Assembly: GCF_000813145.1 (NCBI RefSeq)
Contig: NZ_BAZF01000003.1
Span: 124,001 to 188,000 of the forward strand
Source of the DNA: Geobacter sp. OR-1
GTDB lineage: Bacteria > Desulfobacterota > Desulfuromonadia > Geobacterales > DSM-12255
Length of the DNA: 64,000 nt
Reading direction: 5' to 3'
The notes under the pieces: model-generated
The model's input: only the letters and a program-made list of their open reading frames with translations
Told to the model about the DNA's origin: nothing
The model's database searches: none
Part shown: one piece after another, positions 24,319 through 33,273 of the stretch
Position numbering within the stretch: the stretch's first letter is position 1
Layout: each line of letters opens with the position of its first letter
Position numbers and translations under genes: made by a program

Positions 24319-25230
24319 TCAATTATGGCGATCCCGGCCTCGGTCCTCTTCCCGCCTCTGACCTTGCTCCTGGCCTTGACCCCTTGGCTCGTGAGACCTT
24401 CCTTTATCCTCCAAGCGCTGTTCCTGGCCGTGCGGCCGTGGTGCCTGCCGCTCTTGCTGCACAGCGCCTGGCTGCTGCCTTGGCTGTCTCTGCTCTCTCT
24501 GCTCCCGGTATGCCGGTTCCCGCTGCTGAGGAGGCTGGTGCGGCGCCGGTCGCTGGATATCCTGATGCTCAGGGGCTCTCACCCGGGGTTCTTCCCGCTT
24601 TTCGCGTCGGCCAGGCTCGGGAGCTTTCCGTTCACCCTGTTGCTGAAAGTGCTGGCGGACCGCCTTGTCGCGCGGCTGGTAACGATAATGCTCGCGGCGT
24701 ATTGTCTGCTGCTGCTCCGGATGGGGATACCGGTCTCCGGAATACTGCCGCTGATAGACTGGGAGCGGGGCACGCGCCGGGGCGGAGCCGCGCTTCCATT
24801 TGTCCCATCCTCTGTGACGCTGCTCCCACTCCCGGCCCCAGTGCTGGCCCCAGCGGGGCGGCGCATCCGGCCGCCAGCTGCGGAAATATGCCGGGGGGTG
24901 CCGGTAATAGCGCACCGGAACACGCAGGATGAACAGCGGCACGGCGGTTCGCTCCATAAGGTACCAGGGGCCGTCGTACCAGTAACTCGAGTACCAGCTA
25001 TCGTCCTGGTAAACCCAGTACATGCCGTCGTAAAAGAAATAGTTGCTATCCACCTGCGGGGCGTAATAGACCGGGTAGCCCGGCACCGGCACGAGCTCCG
25101 GGAACACCGGCAGGTTGATGCCGATGCGCAGGTTGGGTAACCCGATTCCGATGCTTATCTCGGCCGAGGCTGAGGGCACGCAGATGAGCAGCATCCACAG
25201 CACAATGACTCCGTAACGAAGTTCCCGCAT
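24319..25230 (-). CDS. Exported Pro/Gln/Arg-rich protein of unknown function
   Basis: 303 residues from ATG 25230, preceded by GGAGGCAACA. Signal peptide LRYGVIVLWMLLICVPSASA. The next 90 residues are aromatic-rich: YYAPQVDSNYFFYDGMYWVYQDDSWYSSYWYDGPWYLM, a pattern seen in many secreted Geobacter proteins. The C-terminal 170 residues are a low-complexity, very basic stretch of Gln, Arg, Pro and Glu that is probably disordered. Function unknown; surface or polyanion binding is a guess. Confidence 0.75.
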   Translation of the reverse strand: MRELRYGVIVLWMLLICVPSASAEISIGIGLPNLRIGINLPVFPELVPVPGYPVYYAPQVDSNYFFYDGMYWVYQDDSWYSSYWYDGPWYLMERTAVPLFILRVPVRYYRHPPAYFRSWRPDAPPRWGQHWGREWEQRHRGWDKWKRGSAPARAPLPVYQRQYSGDRYPHPEQQQTIRREHYRYQPRDKAVRQHFQQQGERKAPEPGRREKREEPRVRAPEHQDIQRPAPHQPPQQREPAYREQREQRQPRQQPGAVQQERQAPRPHGQEQRLEDKGRSHEPRGQGQEQGQRREEDRGRDRHN

Positions 25231-25453
25231 TGTTGCCTCCATTTCGATAACCGCTAGTTCTGGCAATCCCCAGCGTAAAGAACCATTCAACTTCCTGCAA
25301 ATACTGCGGGCAGGAATACGGCGATGCAAACGATCCTTAAAGTTTATCCCTGTCTGACCCCCTGTCAAACAGGGTGTTAATCCCTGATATAGCTGGCAAA
25401 CAACGGGCTGCGGCGCTAAACTATACATATAGAGTGAAACGGGGGGAGCAATC

Positions 25454-26365
25454 ATGACCGCTACCATTTCCTGTCAAGAGTTGCACGAGCGGCTCGCCGG
25501 CAACGACTCACCGCTTGTCATCGATGTCCTTCCACCTGAGGTTTATGCCGGCCGGCACATTCCCGGAGCCTGTAACGCCTGCATCTATGAGACGATATTC
25601 CTGAACCGGGCTATCGAACTGGCGCCCGACCATGAGAAGCCGATCGTGCTTTACGATGCTTCCGGTACTACCATGGCAGCCGCGACGGCACAGGAAAAGC
25701 TGCTGGCAGCCGGTTACCGGTCTGTGCGGGTTCTGACCGGTGGTCTGTCCGGCTGGGCCGCCAGCGGCTACCCGGTGGAAACGGTAGAACCACTGCCAGA
25801 GGAACCGGTGCTCAGGGACGGTATCTACCGGCTCGACCCGTCAGCTTCGGTTCTGGAGTGGACCGGCCGTAATTTCAACAATCGCCACTACGGCCGGATC
25901 CCGTTCAGGAGCGGCGAAATCGTCATCAGCAACGGGGAGCTTCTACGGGGGGAAATGAGTCTGGATATGACCGGGATCAGCAACCTGGACCTGCAGGACG
26001 AAGCCTACCGGCAGATGCTCGTCCGGCATCTGAAATCGGATGATTTCTTCAATGTCGACCGTTACCCGGTCGCGGCCATTGCCATCACCGGCTGGCAACC
26101 GATCGCCGCCGCCACACCGGGAACGCCGGATCACTACGTGCAGGCAGAGTTGACCATCAAGGGGATTACCCGTCCGATAGCCTTCCCGGCCGCTGTTGCA
26201 CCGCAGGAGGACGGCAGCTTGAAGGCCCATGCCACTTTTGACATCGACCGGACCAAGTGGAATATCTGCTACGGTTCCGGCAAGCTGTTTGAAAAGCTGG
26301 GGATGCATCTGGTTCACGACCGGATCGATATCGAGCTGTTCATAGTTGCCCGTAATAGCGGGTGA
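25454..26365 (+). CDS. Rhodanese-like domain fused to YceI domain
   Basis: 303 residues, cytoplasmic (no signal). Residues 1-110 form a rhodanese fold (CQELHERLAGNDSPLVIDVLPPEVYAGRHIPGA ... GGLSGWAASGYPVE), but the active loop reads LYDASGTTM where CRxGxRS is expected, so the catalytic Cys is gone. Residues 120-303 form a YceI lipocalin (YRLDPSASVLEWTGRNF ... MTGISNLDL ... VQAELTIKGITRPIAFP), which in relatives binds isoprenoid lipids. The fusion may act as a scaffold rather than a sulfurtransferase. Confidence 0.88.
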   Translation: MTATISCQELHERLAGNDSPLVIDVLPPEVYAGRHIPGACNACIYETIFLNRAIELAPDHEKPIVLYDASGTTMAAATAQEKLLAAGYRSVRVLTGGLSGWAASGYPVETVEPLPEEPVLRDGIYRLDPSASVLEWTGRNFNNRHYGRIPFRSGEIVISNGELLRGEMSLDMTGISNLDLQDEAYRQMLVRHLKSDDFFNVDRYPVAAIAITGWQPIAAATPGTPDHYVQAELTIKGITRPIAFPAAVAPQEDGSLKAHATFDIDRTKWNICYGSGKLFEKLGMHLVHDRIDIELFIVARNSG

Positions 26366-26418
26366 GTTATTGAATCTTGGGGACGTATTGTCGCGATACT
26401 GCGGCAAAGGAGGCCACC

Positions 26419-27513
26419 ATGCCTGAAAGAACCATTCACGACCGTGCGGCCGGCGCCATCATGGGTGCCTTCATCGGCGATGCCATGGGACTGGGGCCGC
26501 ACTGGTATTACGATCTTGACGAACTGCGCCGCGACTATGGCGACTGGGTCACCGATTATACCGACCCCAAGCCGGGGCGCTACCATAGCGGATTCAAGGC
26601 CGGCCAGCTCTCCCAGGCTGGTTTCATCCTCAGGCTGACACTCGATTCGCTGGTTAGCCGCGGCAAATATGACGAAGCAGATTTCTGCCGCCGTATGGAT
26701 GAGGATCTCCTGCCACTGCTTGACGGTACCCCCATCAGCGGTCCGGGAGGGTATACCAGCCAGTCGATCCGCGAACTCTGGCGCCAGCGGGTACAGCAGC
26801 GGGTGCCATGGGGCCGGACCGGCGGCCCGGCGGACGATACCGAAGCGATCGAACGGACCCTGGCCCTGGCAGTGCGCTATGCCCTCGATCCCGGAAAACT
26901 TGCCGCCACCATCAAGAGCAACACGCTTCTGACCCAGAACGATCCGGCCATTGTCTCCATGACCGTGGCCTACGGCGCGGTGCTCGGGATGCTTGTGCAT
27001 GGGCATGCCATGAACCCGCAGCTGTCGGGCAAGCTGATGCGTCTGGTTAACAAGGGGGAACTCCCTTTTCACCACATTACCGGTGACAATCTGCAGCCGC
27101 CCCGTCCGGGCGACCCGGACCCGTCCAATGCCGGATTGTTTGCCTCTCCCGATGCCCTGCTGACCCCATCCTACATGGCGGCCGCCGCCATCGATCCGGA
27201 TATCCGCATCGAACCGGCCTGGAAGGTCTCCATTGTCTACGGCATGCCCTGCGCCATCTACCACCAGTTGCCGGCGGTCTACTATCTGGCGGCGCGGTTC
27301 CATGACGATTTCGAAGCCGGCCTGCTGCATGCCATAAATGGCGGCGGCCAGAACCAGGCCCGCGCCATGCTGACCGCTGCCCTGGTTGGCGCCCAGGTTG
27401 GGTTGACCGGGATACCGCAACGCTTTATCGATGGACTGGAAGATTCCACCGGCCTGGTCAACCTTGCTCACGGGCTGGCACTACAGGTAGACAGTGCGGC
27501 AGCAGGGGATTAA
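26419..27513 (+). CDS. ADP-ribosylglycohydrolase family protein
   Basis: 364 residues. RAAGAIMGAFIGDAMGLGPHWYY is the N-terminal signature, and GPADDTEAIERTLAL carries acidic metal ligands. The C-terminal block INGGGQNQARAMLTAALVGAQVGLTGIPQRFIDGL corresponds to the family GGDTDT region, here without the usual Asp-Thr-Asp, so the second metal site may be altered. By family it removes ADP-ribose from proteins or small molecules. AAAGGAGG precedes the ATG. Confidence 0.88.
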   Translation: MPERTIHDRAAGAIMGAFIGDAMGLGPHWYYDLDELRRDYGDWVTDYTDPKPGRYHSGFKAGQLSQAGFILRLTLDSLVSRGKYDEADFCRRMDEDLLPLLDGTPISGPGGYTSQSIRELWRQRVQQRVPWGRTGGPADDTEAIERTLALAVRYALDPGKLAATIKSNTLLTQNDPAIVSMTVAYGAVLGMLVHGHAMNPQLSGKLMRLVNKGELPFHHITGDNLQPPRPGDPDPSNAGLFASPDALLTPSYMAAAAIDPDIRIEPAWKVSIVYGMPCAIYHQLPAVYYLAARFHDDFEAGLLHAINGGGQNQARAMLTAALVGAQVGLTGIPQRFIDGLEDSTGLVNLAHGLALQVDSAAAGD

Positions 27514-27570
27514 AGCACCAGGCGTTGACAACAACAGCGCATCCGTGCCATAAAATTGATGGTATGAGGG

Positions 27571-27602
27571 AAAGCCGCTTCTACCTGCTGAAGCGGCTTT
27601 TG
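27571..27602 (+). terminator. Terminator after the ADP-ribosylglycohydrolase gene
   Basis: AAAGCCGCTTC (27571-27581), loop TACCTGCT, GAAGCGGCTTT (27590-27600), then T. It lies 39 bases before the next start, inside a longer upstream frame, which argues for the downstream start of DUF445. Confidence 0.75.
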
Positions 27603-27641
27603 CGTGTGATACGAACGAGCAAAGAAACCTGGAGAATGATT

Positions 27642-28904
27642 GTGGACCCCAGAAAACGACTACTGATCAGAAACAAGGCAATAGCCACCGGCTTGATGAT
27701 CGGCGCAGCCATACTGTTTGTTGTGGCCCGCTCGCAGAATGGGCATGGTGCCTGGGAATGGCTGGCCGCTTTTGCTGAAGCAGCCATGGTCGGCGCCCTG
27801 GCGGACTGGTTTGCCGTTGTGGCGCTGTTTCGCCACCCATTGGGGGTGCCGATACCGCATACGGCCATCATTACGAGCAAGAAAGAGGTGATTGCCTCGA
27901 ATCTTGCCGACTTTATCCGGGACAAGTTTCTTGCCAGCGAGACCTTGGTCGCCAAGCTGCGCGAGTACAACCCGGCCGAGCATCTTGGCGCCTACCTGAT
28001 GGCAAAGGATAACAGCGCCGGCCTGGCCAAAGGGTTGACCCGGTTACTGGCCGAATCCCTGGATTTTATCGATGACGACCGGGTGCAGCAGTTGCTCCGT
28101 ACCGCACTGGCCGACCGGATCGAAAACCTCGATCTCTCGTCCGCTGCCGGGGCGCTTCTCGATACCCTCAAAAAAGACAATCGCCACCAGATCGTGCTCG
28201 ATGACCTGCTGAACCGGGTTGCCGCCTGGCTGGCGACCGCCGAGGCGCAGGCCAGACTGGCCAGCTCCATCGATGACATGTGCACCAAAGAGTATCCGCT
28301 GCTAAGCGTCTTCATTCCCAACCGGGACCAGTTTGCCAAGGGGGCGGGCGAAAAGGTGGCCCGACGGATAAACGCACTGATTCAGGAAATTAATGCCGAC
28401 CCTTGCCATGAGCTCAGGTACAAGTTCGATCATGCCGTTAAGGAGTTCATTGTCAGGCTGAAGACCGACCCGGTGCTGCGCCACAAGATCGAGGCGATCA
28501 AGCTCGAAATCGTCCACGACCGGGTTATTGCCGATTACGTGCAGAATATCACCGGTGACCTGAAGAACTGGCTGAGCAATGACCTGCATCAGCCCCATTC
28601 AAAGGTGCAGGAAAAGATCTCGGCAGCGGTCAGCGGGCTTGGCAATAACTTGGCGCAAAACAGCGGGTTGAAGGATTCTCTGAACGAACACCTGGAAAAG
28701 CTGCTCCTGCACTACGGGGATGCGCTGCGCACCGCAATAGCCGGCCATATTTCCGGCACGGTGCAAAGGTGGGAAAACGAAGATTATATCAGCGAGATCG
28801 AGCTGAGCATCGGTTCAGACCTGCAGTTCATCAGGATGAACGGCACTCTGGTCGGCGGCGTCATCGGCCTTTTGCTGCACGCGGTCTCACTGCTGCTTGT
28901 TTAG
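27642..28904 (+). CDS. DUF445 membrane protein (YjiN family)
   Basis: 420 residues from GTG 27642 (GGAG seven bases upstream; ATG 27636 is the alternative). N-terminal membrane segment AIATGLMIGAAILFVVA, then EAAMVGALADWFAVVALFRHPLGVPIPHTAII, the DUF445 hallmark. A long helical middle and a final membrane segment (GGVIGLLLHAVSLLLV) follow. Similar in size to E. coli YjiN. Function unknown. Confidence 0.92.
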   Translation: MDPRKRLLIRNKAIATGLMIGAAILFVVARSQNGHGAWEWLAAFAEAAMVGALADWFAVVALFRHPLGVPIPHTAIITSKKEVIASNLADFIRDKFLASETLVAKLREYNPAEHLGAYLMAKDNSAGLAKGLTRLLAESLDFIDDDRVQQLLRTALADRIENLDLSSAAGALLDTLKKDNRHQIVLDDLLNRVAAWLATAEAQARLASSIDDMCTKEYPLLSVFIPNRDQFAKGAGEKVARRINALIQEINADPCHELRYKFDHAVKEFIVRLKTDPVLRHKIEAIKLEIVHDRVIADYVQNITGDLKNWLSNDLHQPHSKVQEKISAAVSGLGNNLAQNSGLKDSLNEHLEKLLLHYGDALRTAIAGHISGTVQRWENEDYISEIELSIGSDLQFIRMNGTLVGGVIGLLLHAVSLLLV

Positions 28905-28930
28905 CGATTCCGGCTGCACTGCATTCAATC

Positions 28931-28958
28931 CAAAGGGGGCCGATCGGTCTCCTTTTTA
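28931..28958. terminator. GGCGGCC-family hairpin 13 (degenerate)
   Basis: CAAAGGGGGCC, loop GATC, GGTCTCCTTTTT: the stem is held by two G-U pairs when read on the plus strand. Ends DUF445. Confidence 0.65.
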
Positions 28959-29597
28959 TTATCGGGAGGATGAATGGTCAGTTGGCGCTTCTGCGTGGTG
29001 CGCCTTTGGCAGTGACCAGTTAAAGTGGATGGCGCAGAGTCTGAGCAGGGTTGTGGCAATGGCGGAGATCGCCAGCGCCCACTGGGCAGGAAGTGTGGTC
29101 TGGTGCAGCAGATAGAGGAGGGTTCCCCCAGCCAGGCAGGCCGACGCATAGACCTCCTTTTGCAGCACCAGCGGCACCCGTGATGAGAGGATGTCGCGCA
29201 TCATGCCCCCTGCGGTGGCGGTCATAACCCCCATCATGACGGAACCGACGAACCCGATATTGAAATCAAGCCCCTTGCCGGTGCCGATTACCACGAAGGT
29301 CCCCAGCCCAAGCGCGTCTAGGTAGAGCAGGGGGTGCTCAATAAACCCGATCCTTTTGTGGAACAGGAAAACCGCGAGCGATACGATGATTGAAAGGTAG
29401 AAATAGGTCTCGTCCTTGAAGATAAACGGCGGAGTATCCCCCAGCAGCAGGTCGCGCAGGGTTCCGCCGCCGATTGCGGTCACCATCCCAAGCATCAGGA
29501 CGCCAAAGAGGTCCATGTCGCGGCGGATGCCGGCCAGTGCGCCGGAAGCAGCGAAGGCGGCGGTGCCGAGCAGGTCGAGACTGTAGAGCAGGGTCAC
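28959..29597 (-). CDS. UPF0126/TRIC-like membrane protein (YicG family)
   Basis: 212 residues from GTG 29597 with GGAGG upstream. Two repeats of a three-helix unit: DLLGTAAFAASGALAGIRRDMDLFGVLMLGMVTAIGGGTLRDLLLG and LDALGLGTFVVIGTGKGLDFNIGFVGSVMMGVMTATAGGMMRDILS. The GGG-x-RD motifs are typical. Prokaryotic TRIC channels have this fold; proposed roles include cation or glycine movement. Confidence 0.92.
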   Translation of the reverse strand: MTLLYSLDLLGTAAFAASGALAGIRRDMDLFGVLMLGMVTAIGGGTLRDLLLGDTPPFIFKDETYFYLSIIVSLAVFLFHKRIGFIEHPLLYLDALGLGTFVVIGTGKGLDFNIGFVGSVMMGVMTATAGGMMRDILSSRVPLVLQKEVYASACLAGGTLLYLLHQTTLPAQWALAISAIATTLLRLCAIHFNWSLPKAHHAEAPTDHSSSR

Positions 29598-29878
29598 AGA
29601 TCTATCCTCCGGCCAGGAGTTTACTATTATCCTCAGTGGAACGCAATCTGCCTGTCCATGAAAATTACGGACACCGCGTTCACCGGAAAATCCCGAACAG
29701 GCTCCGGAAAAACTGCTTCGCCTTTCCCGAGAAACTCTGATCAAGGGTCAACGATTGTAAAGTTATGCGCAAACCGATCTGCGCCGGGTGTTTACGGAGC
29801 CCCCTTTACTGCGAAAGGATATGGCGTTAAAATTCCGGGGATGCTAATTGCGATATCATGACAACAGGAGAGCACACT

Positions 29879-30094
29879 ATGGAAATCGATCTGCGCCGGC
29901 TGCGCAATCTGATCAGCAAACAGAGGGACGAGATTGAACGAAGCGTGGAAGGAACCGGCTACTTGGCAAGGACCGTCATCGGCGTCGGCACTTTCCTGCT
30001 CGATAACGAAGGCAACATAGACCTCCTCTCTTCAAAGCAGCTGGCCACCTTTGAAAAGTTCCTCAAGCCGCTTCTGGAGAAGTCTCCCCGCTAA
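29879..30094 (+). CDS. Small protein of unknown function, 71 aa
   Basis: ATG 29879 with AGGAGAG upstream. Soluble and helical with charged ends (EIDLRRLRNLISKQRDEIERSVEGTGYLARTVIGVG). No family recognised. It converges on the DUF309 gene with only one base between the stops. Confidence 0.65.
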   Translation: MEIDLRRLRNLISKQRDEIERSVEGTGYLARTVIGVGTFLLDNEGNIDLLSSKQLATFEKFLKPLLEKSPR

Positions 30095-30095
30095 T

Positions 30096-30482
30096 TCACG
30101 CCGGCGCCAGGCGCATTTTCGGAATCAGCGCTTCGGGGAGTTCGGCCATCCGCTCCGGTCCGAGCCTGATGAGCTCTGTCCGGAACCTCTCCGCATCGGT
30201 AACGAGCGTTGCCACCTCGATCCTGCGGCAGACCGGGCTGACACGCTTCAGGTATTCCGTCCCCTTGGTCAGCAGGGAGACCGCACCGCCATAATTGCCA
30301 TTACTCCAGTGCAGGATGGCAACGGCAATCTGCAGCATTCCCTGGTAGAACCAGCGGGGCTCATCCTCGGAACCGATCCAGAGGTCTTCGAGAGTTTCGT
30401 GGCATTCATACCAGTCGCCGCGATTGAACTCGCCGAATGCCCGCAGTATCGCACCGGATGGGGCTTCGTTGCACCATTGCAT
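30096..30482 (-). CDS. DUF309 protein
   Basis: 128 residues. FNRGDWYECHETLEDLWIG and FYQGMLQIAVAILHWSNGNYGGAVSLL are the two DUF309 helices with conserved His and Glu residues. AAGGAGG upstream. Function unknown. Confidence 0.9.
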   Translation of the reverse strand: MQWCNEAPSGAILRAFGEFNRGDWYECHETLEDLWIGSEDEPRWFYQGMLQIAVAILHWSNGNYGGAVSLLTKGTEYLKRVSPVCRRIEVATLVTDAERFRTELIRLGPERMAELPEALIPKMRLAPA

Positions 30483-30507
30483 CTGACGCCTCCTTGCCGG
30501 GACATGC

Positions 30508-30909
30508 TCATCCGTGAGCCCTTTGCCGGTTTATCAGGGCATCGACACTCCAGATCCCGCCACCGTATGCGGCAATAAACAGAAACGCAAAGCAGTACAG
30601 CACTGCCAGCTCGCCATTGTTCTGAAGCGGCAACAACGCCTTGGTTCCATGCCCGATCCAGTAAGCGAATGCCATCTGGCCGCTGGTTATGAAGGCCGCC
30701 CAGTTTGTGAACAGCCCGATCATTACCAGGATGCCGCCAATAAGCTCGATCGGACCGGCGACGTAGGTGATGAATGCTGGGACATTGCCCGGCATGCCGC
30801 TAGGAAAGCCGAACAGCTTCTGGACGCCGTGCCAGAGGAACAGGAAACCGACGACGATCCGCATCAGGGCGTAACAGTGGTCACGGTATTTCGACATGAA
30901 TGAATTCAT
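30508..30909 (-). CDS. DoxX family membrane protein
   Basis: 133 residues, four hydrophobic helices: ALMRIVVGFLFLWHGVQKLFGFPSG, YVAGPIELIGGILVMIGLFT, ITSGQMAFAYWIGHGTKALLPLQNNGELAVLYCFAFLFIAAYGGG. The LxxWHGxxKLFG and N-GE-L-Y motifs define DoxX. Such proteins are linked to thiol and quinone redox balance. AGGAGG lies before the ATG. Confidence 0.93.
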   Translation of the reverse strand: MNSFMSKYRDHCYALMRIVVGFLFLWHGVQKLFGFPSGMPGNVPAFITYVAGPIELIGGILVMIGLFTNWAAFITSGQMAFAYWIGHGTKALLPLQNNGELAVLYCFAFLFIAAYGGGIWSVDALINRQRAHG

Positions 30910-31108
30910 GATCCCACCTCCTTTTCATTATCAATCCTACAAGACCATTTTAGTCTAATTAGATAAAAATCAATAGCAGTCCATTATGGCAGGCAGGGCT
31001 TAGGGAATGAGTGGCACGGATGGGCGTGATCGCCAAGGGGGCCAATGAATGGTATAGTATGGATAGGTGGCTGTTCAGTTGATAACCGTGTCAGATAAGG
31101 AGAAAATC

Positions 31109-31228
31109 ATGAGCAAAGGCGTGGATAGCAAGAAGGAAGTAAAAAAGGCCCCGACCAAGACCCCGAAGGAAAAAAGGTGGAGAAACAGATTAAAAAGGCT
31201 GAAAAGAAGAGATAATTCAGAGTCGTGA
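31109..31228 (+). CDS. Lys-rich small protein, probably frameshifted
   Basis: 39 residues as read, with AAGGAG before the ATG. MSKGVDSKKEVKKAPTKTPKEK is followed by Arg-rich sequence. If one A is added to the A6 run near 31170, the reading becomes KKVEKQIKKAEKKR and a stop at 31215, which fits the lysine-rich start much better. A one-base loss in the gene or a sequencing error is likely. Function unknown; such peptides are often nucleic-acid associated. Confidence 0.5.
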   Translation: MSKGVDSKKEVKKAPTKTPKEKRWRNRLKRLKRRDNSES

Positions 31229-31242
31229 GTTTACTGGCTGAG

Positions 31243-31270
31243 CAAAGGCGGCCGATTGGCCGCCTTGTTT
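31243..31270. terminator. GGCGGCC-family hairpin 14
   Basis: CAAAGGCGGCC (31243-31253), loop GATT, GGCCGCCTTG (31258-31267). Convergent site. Confidence 0.82.
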
Positions 31271-31285
31271 GTTTTCGGACTCCGC

Positions 31286-31750
31286 TCAGGCCTTACCTTC
31301 TCTACCGCTACGCAGTTCCTCCAGCATTTTGTGGATCTCGGCGATGACCATGTTTTGCGCTTCAAGGTTCTCCAGGATGACCTGGATTTCGGTTTCCGCC
31401 TTCAGGTTGACTTCATAGTCGATGTGCGCCTCGATCCGGTCGTGTTCTGCCTTGCGGTTCTGGCTCATCATGATCATGGGCGCGGTATATGCGGCCTGAA
31501 GCGACAACACCAGATTCATCAGGATGAAGGGATAGGGGTCCCAGTGCCGCACCCAGGCGGTAACATTGAGCAGCGCCCACAAGGTGAGCAGGAGAGACTG
31601 ACCGATGATGAAATGCCACGAGCCTACCTTTGCTGCTATCCAGTCCGCAGCTTTCTGGCCGATAGTCAGGCGTTCTTTGATAACCTCGTTAACGTTCTTT
31701 ATCGGTCCGTGTTCATGCCGGTAATGGGGCGGGAATGGGCTTTGCCTCAT
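31286..31750 (-). CDS. DUF1003 membrane protein
   Basis: 154 residues. WIAAKVGSWHFIIGQSLLLTLWALLNV and DPYPFILMNLVLSLQAAYTAPMIMMSQNR are the two membrane segments and flanking motif of DUF1003; a coiled C-terminus (DYEVNLKAETEIQVILENLEAQN) follows. Function unknown. AAGGAG precedes the ATG. Confidence 0.92.
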   Translation of the reverse strand: MRQSPFPPHYRHEHGPIKNVNEVIKERLTIGQKAADWIAAKVGSWHFIIGQSLLLTLWALLNVTAWVRHWDPYPFILMNLVLSLQAAYTAPMIMMSQNRKAEHDRIEAHIDYEVNLKAETEIQVILENLEAQNMVIAEIHKMLEELRSGREGKA

Positions 31751-31875
31751 GGTTTACTCCTTGCTCGTCTGATCAGATACTCCAGGGTTACGTGCCTGTT
31801 TGTGTTAAAGCAATAATAGCGATCATCTGGTCCGGTACAATCCGGTGGCAAGGCAACGCTCTTCGCATGCCCGCT

Positions 31876-32463
31876 TCAACCGAGAAAAGGCAAGGCAAAC
31901 AGCAGCGTAAAGCCGTTGACCATAAGAAAGGTCCCGCAGGCTGCGGATGCTGCGGAAATACAGAACACCGCAAAGGAGTTGGCCAGGATGGCGATGGAAG
32001 ACATCACAATGGCAATCTGCAGGAAGGCCTCTGCAAAATCGAAGTACGGGTCTTTTCTCATGGAGACATCACGGGATCGCTCCTGTTGTTTCGCGTTGGC
32101 CTCGATCTCTTTCTTCTCGCCGGCATAACGTGCCGATTCCTTTTCCGCCAGTGCCAGCAGCTCCGCATACTGTCTTCGGGCTTCAGGGGCAATCGTTACG
32201 CCTCGTTCGGCAAGCAGCGCCCTTGTTTTGATCGCCTCGATCCGGTAGGTATGCTCCCGCATCACCTTTGACTGGTAAAAGGCCCATTGGTTCGAGGCCT
32301 GTTGCTGCGACAGCATCATATCCTTGCCGGCATTGTTCCCTCCCAGTGAGGTAATGGCCAGCAACACGGCATAAACTGCCGTGACCAGCGCCACCCGCCG
32401 GCCGAACCTGTTTTTTGCCTGTTCCGCCAGTTCTTCATAATCAGGGACATCGATATCTGCCAT
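31876..32463 (-). CDS. DUF4337 membrane protein
   Basis: 195 residues. ALVTAVYAVLLAITSLGGN is membrane segment one, DMMLSQQQASNQWAFYQSKVMREHTYRIEA the family core, then a charged helix and two C-terminal membrane segments. Function unknown. Start ATG 32463, after AAGGAGC. Confidence 0.9.
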   Translation of the reverse strand: MADIDVPDYEELAEQAKNRFGRRVALVTAVYAVLLAITSLGGNNAGKDMMLSQQQASNQWAFYQSKVMREHTYRIEAIKTRALLAERGVTIAPEARRQYAELLALAEKESARYAGEKKEIEANAKQQERSRDVSMRKDPYFDFAEAFLQIAIVMSSIAILANSFAVFCISAASAACGTFLMVNGFTLLFALPFLG

Positions 32464-32512
32464 CAATAGCTCCTTGAACTTTGCCGGGGTGAAATTCTAT
32501 AACTCGATTATT

Positions 32513-32544
32513 CCAAAGGCGGCCGATTGGCCGCCTTTGGTTTT
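32513..32544. terminator. GGCGGCC-family hairpin 15
   Basis: CCAAAGGCGGCC (32513-32524), loop GATT, GGCCGCCTTTGG (32529-32540): a 12-bp perfect stem between two minus-strand genes. Confidence 0.85.
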
Positions 32545-32611
32545 CATGCCGGATTACTGCTGAAGATAAACGCCTGCCCGGCCGCAATGGCCGGGCAGGG
32601 AGGTCGTGCCG

Positions 32612-32791
32612 TTAAAACCCGCACATCGCCTGGGCCTTGCCGATTTTACCGTGAAGTTTTCCGGCCATTCGCTCAACTTTGCCCTTTGCCGCCAGTTTCC
32701 TGTTAGCGATCAATGTGCCGACAAACTTTTTGACCGTACCCCTTACTTCGTGAAACATCCCCATTGCCATCCGCTTTCTGCTGGCTCTCAT
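32612..32791 (-). CDS. CsbD-like small stress protein
   Basis: 59 residues, from ATG 32791 with GGGAGG upstream. MFHEVRGTVKKFVGTLIANRK and KGKVERMAGKLHGKIGKAQ are the two CsbD-like amphipathic repeats. Very basic. CsbD-family proteins accumulate under general stress; their mechanism is unknown. Confidence 0.75.
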   Translation of the reverse strand: MRASRKRMAMGMFHEVRGTVKKFVGTLIANRKLAAKGKVERMAGKLHGKIGKAQAMCGF

Positions 32792-33016
32792 GATGAACCT
32801 CCCTGCCGCTGTCTAAATTAGCGGCCACCGTCAGCCTGCACCGCATGAGCTCTTCCGCCTGAGTTTAGTATAGCAGAATTCCGGCCGTGCAACTACCGGA
32901 TAACCTGATCTAATGGTAGCCCGCGAGTTTCTCCTGAAGAGCGGTCTGTTGCGGGCGGGAGAGACTCTGATATCCTTATTTTATAAGGCTGACCGCTGTT
33001 TGAAAGGGGGTTTTCC

Positions 33017-33235
33017 ATGTACGGCAAAGACAGGATTTATAAAAAAGTCGAGATCATAGGGGTTGCTGCCGTAAGCATCGAAGCGGCAATCGAGACGGCT
33101 TTGGTCAAGGCGCAGAACTCGCTGGACAAGCTGTCCTGGTTTGAAGTGCAGGATGTCCGCGGCCATATCGGGCCGGATGGCAAGGTCGCCGAATACCAGG
33201 TGGTCCTCAAGGTGGCTTTCGAGCTGAAGGGGTAA
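33017..33235 (+). CDS. Dodecin
   Basis: 72 residues: YKKVEIIGVAAVSIEAAIETALVKAQNSLDKLSWFEVQDVRGHI ... YQVVLKVAFEL. The Trp in LSWFEV is the flavin-stacking residue of dodecins, which store and buffer flavin as dodecamers. The gene is followed after 38 bases by carbamate kinase in the same direction. Confidence 0.94.
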   Translation: MYGKDRIYKKVEIIGVAAVSIEAAIETALVKAQNSLDKLSWFEVQDVRGHIGPDGKVAEYQVVLKVAFELKG

Positions 33236-33273
33236 CTGCGGCATGACGCTACTCGGAGGGCGACAGAAGAATC

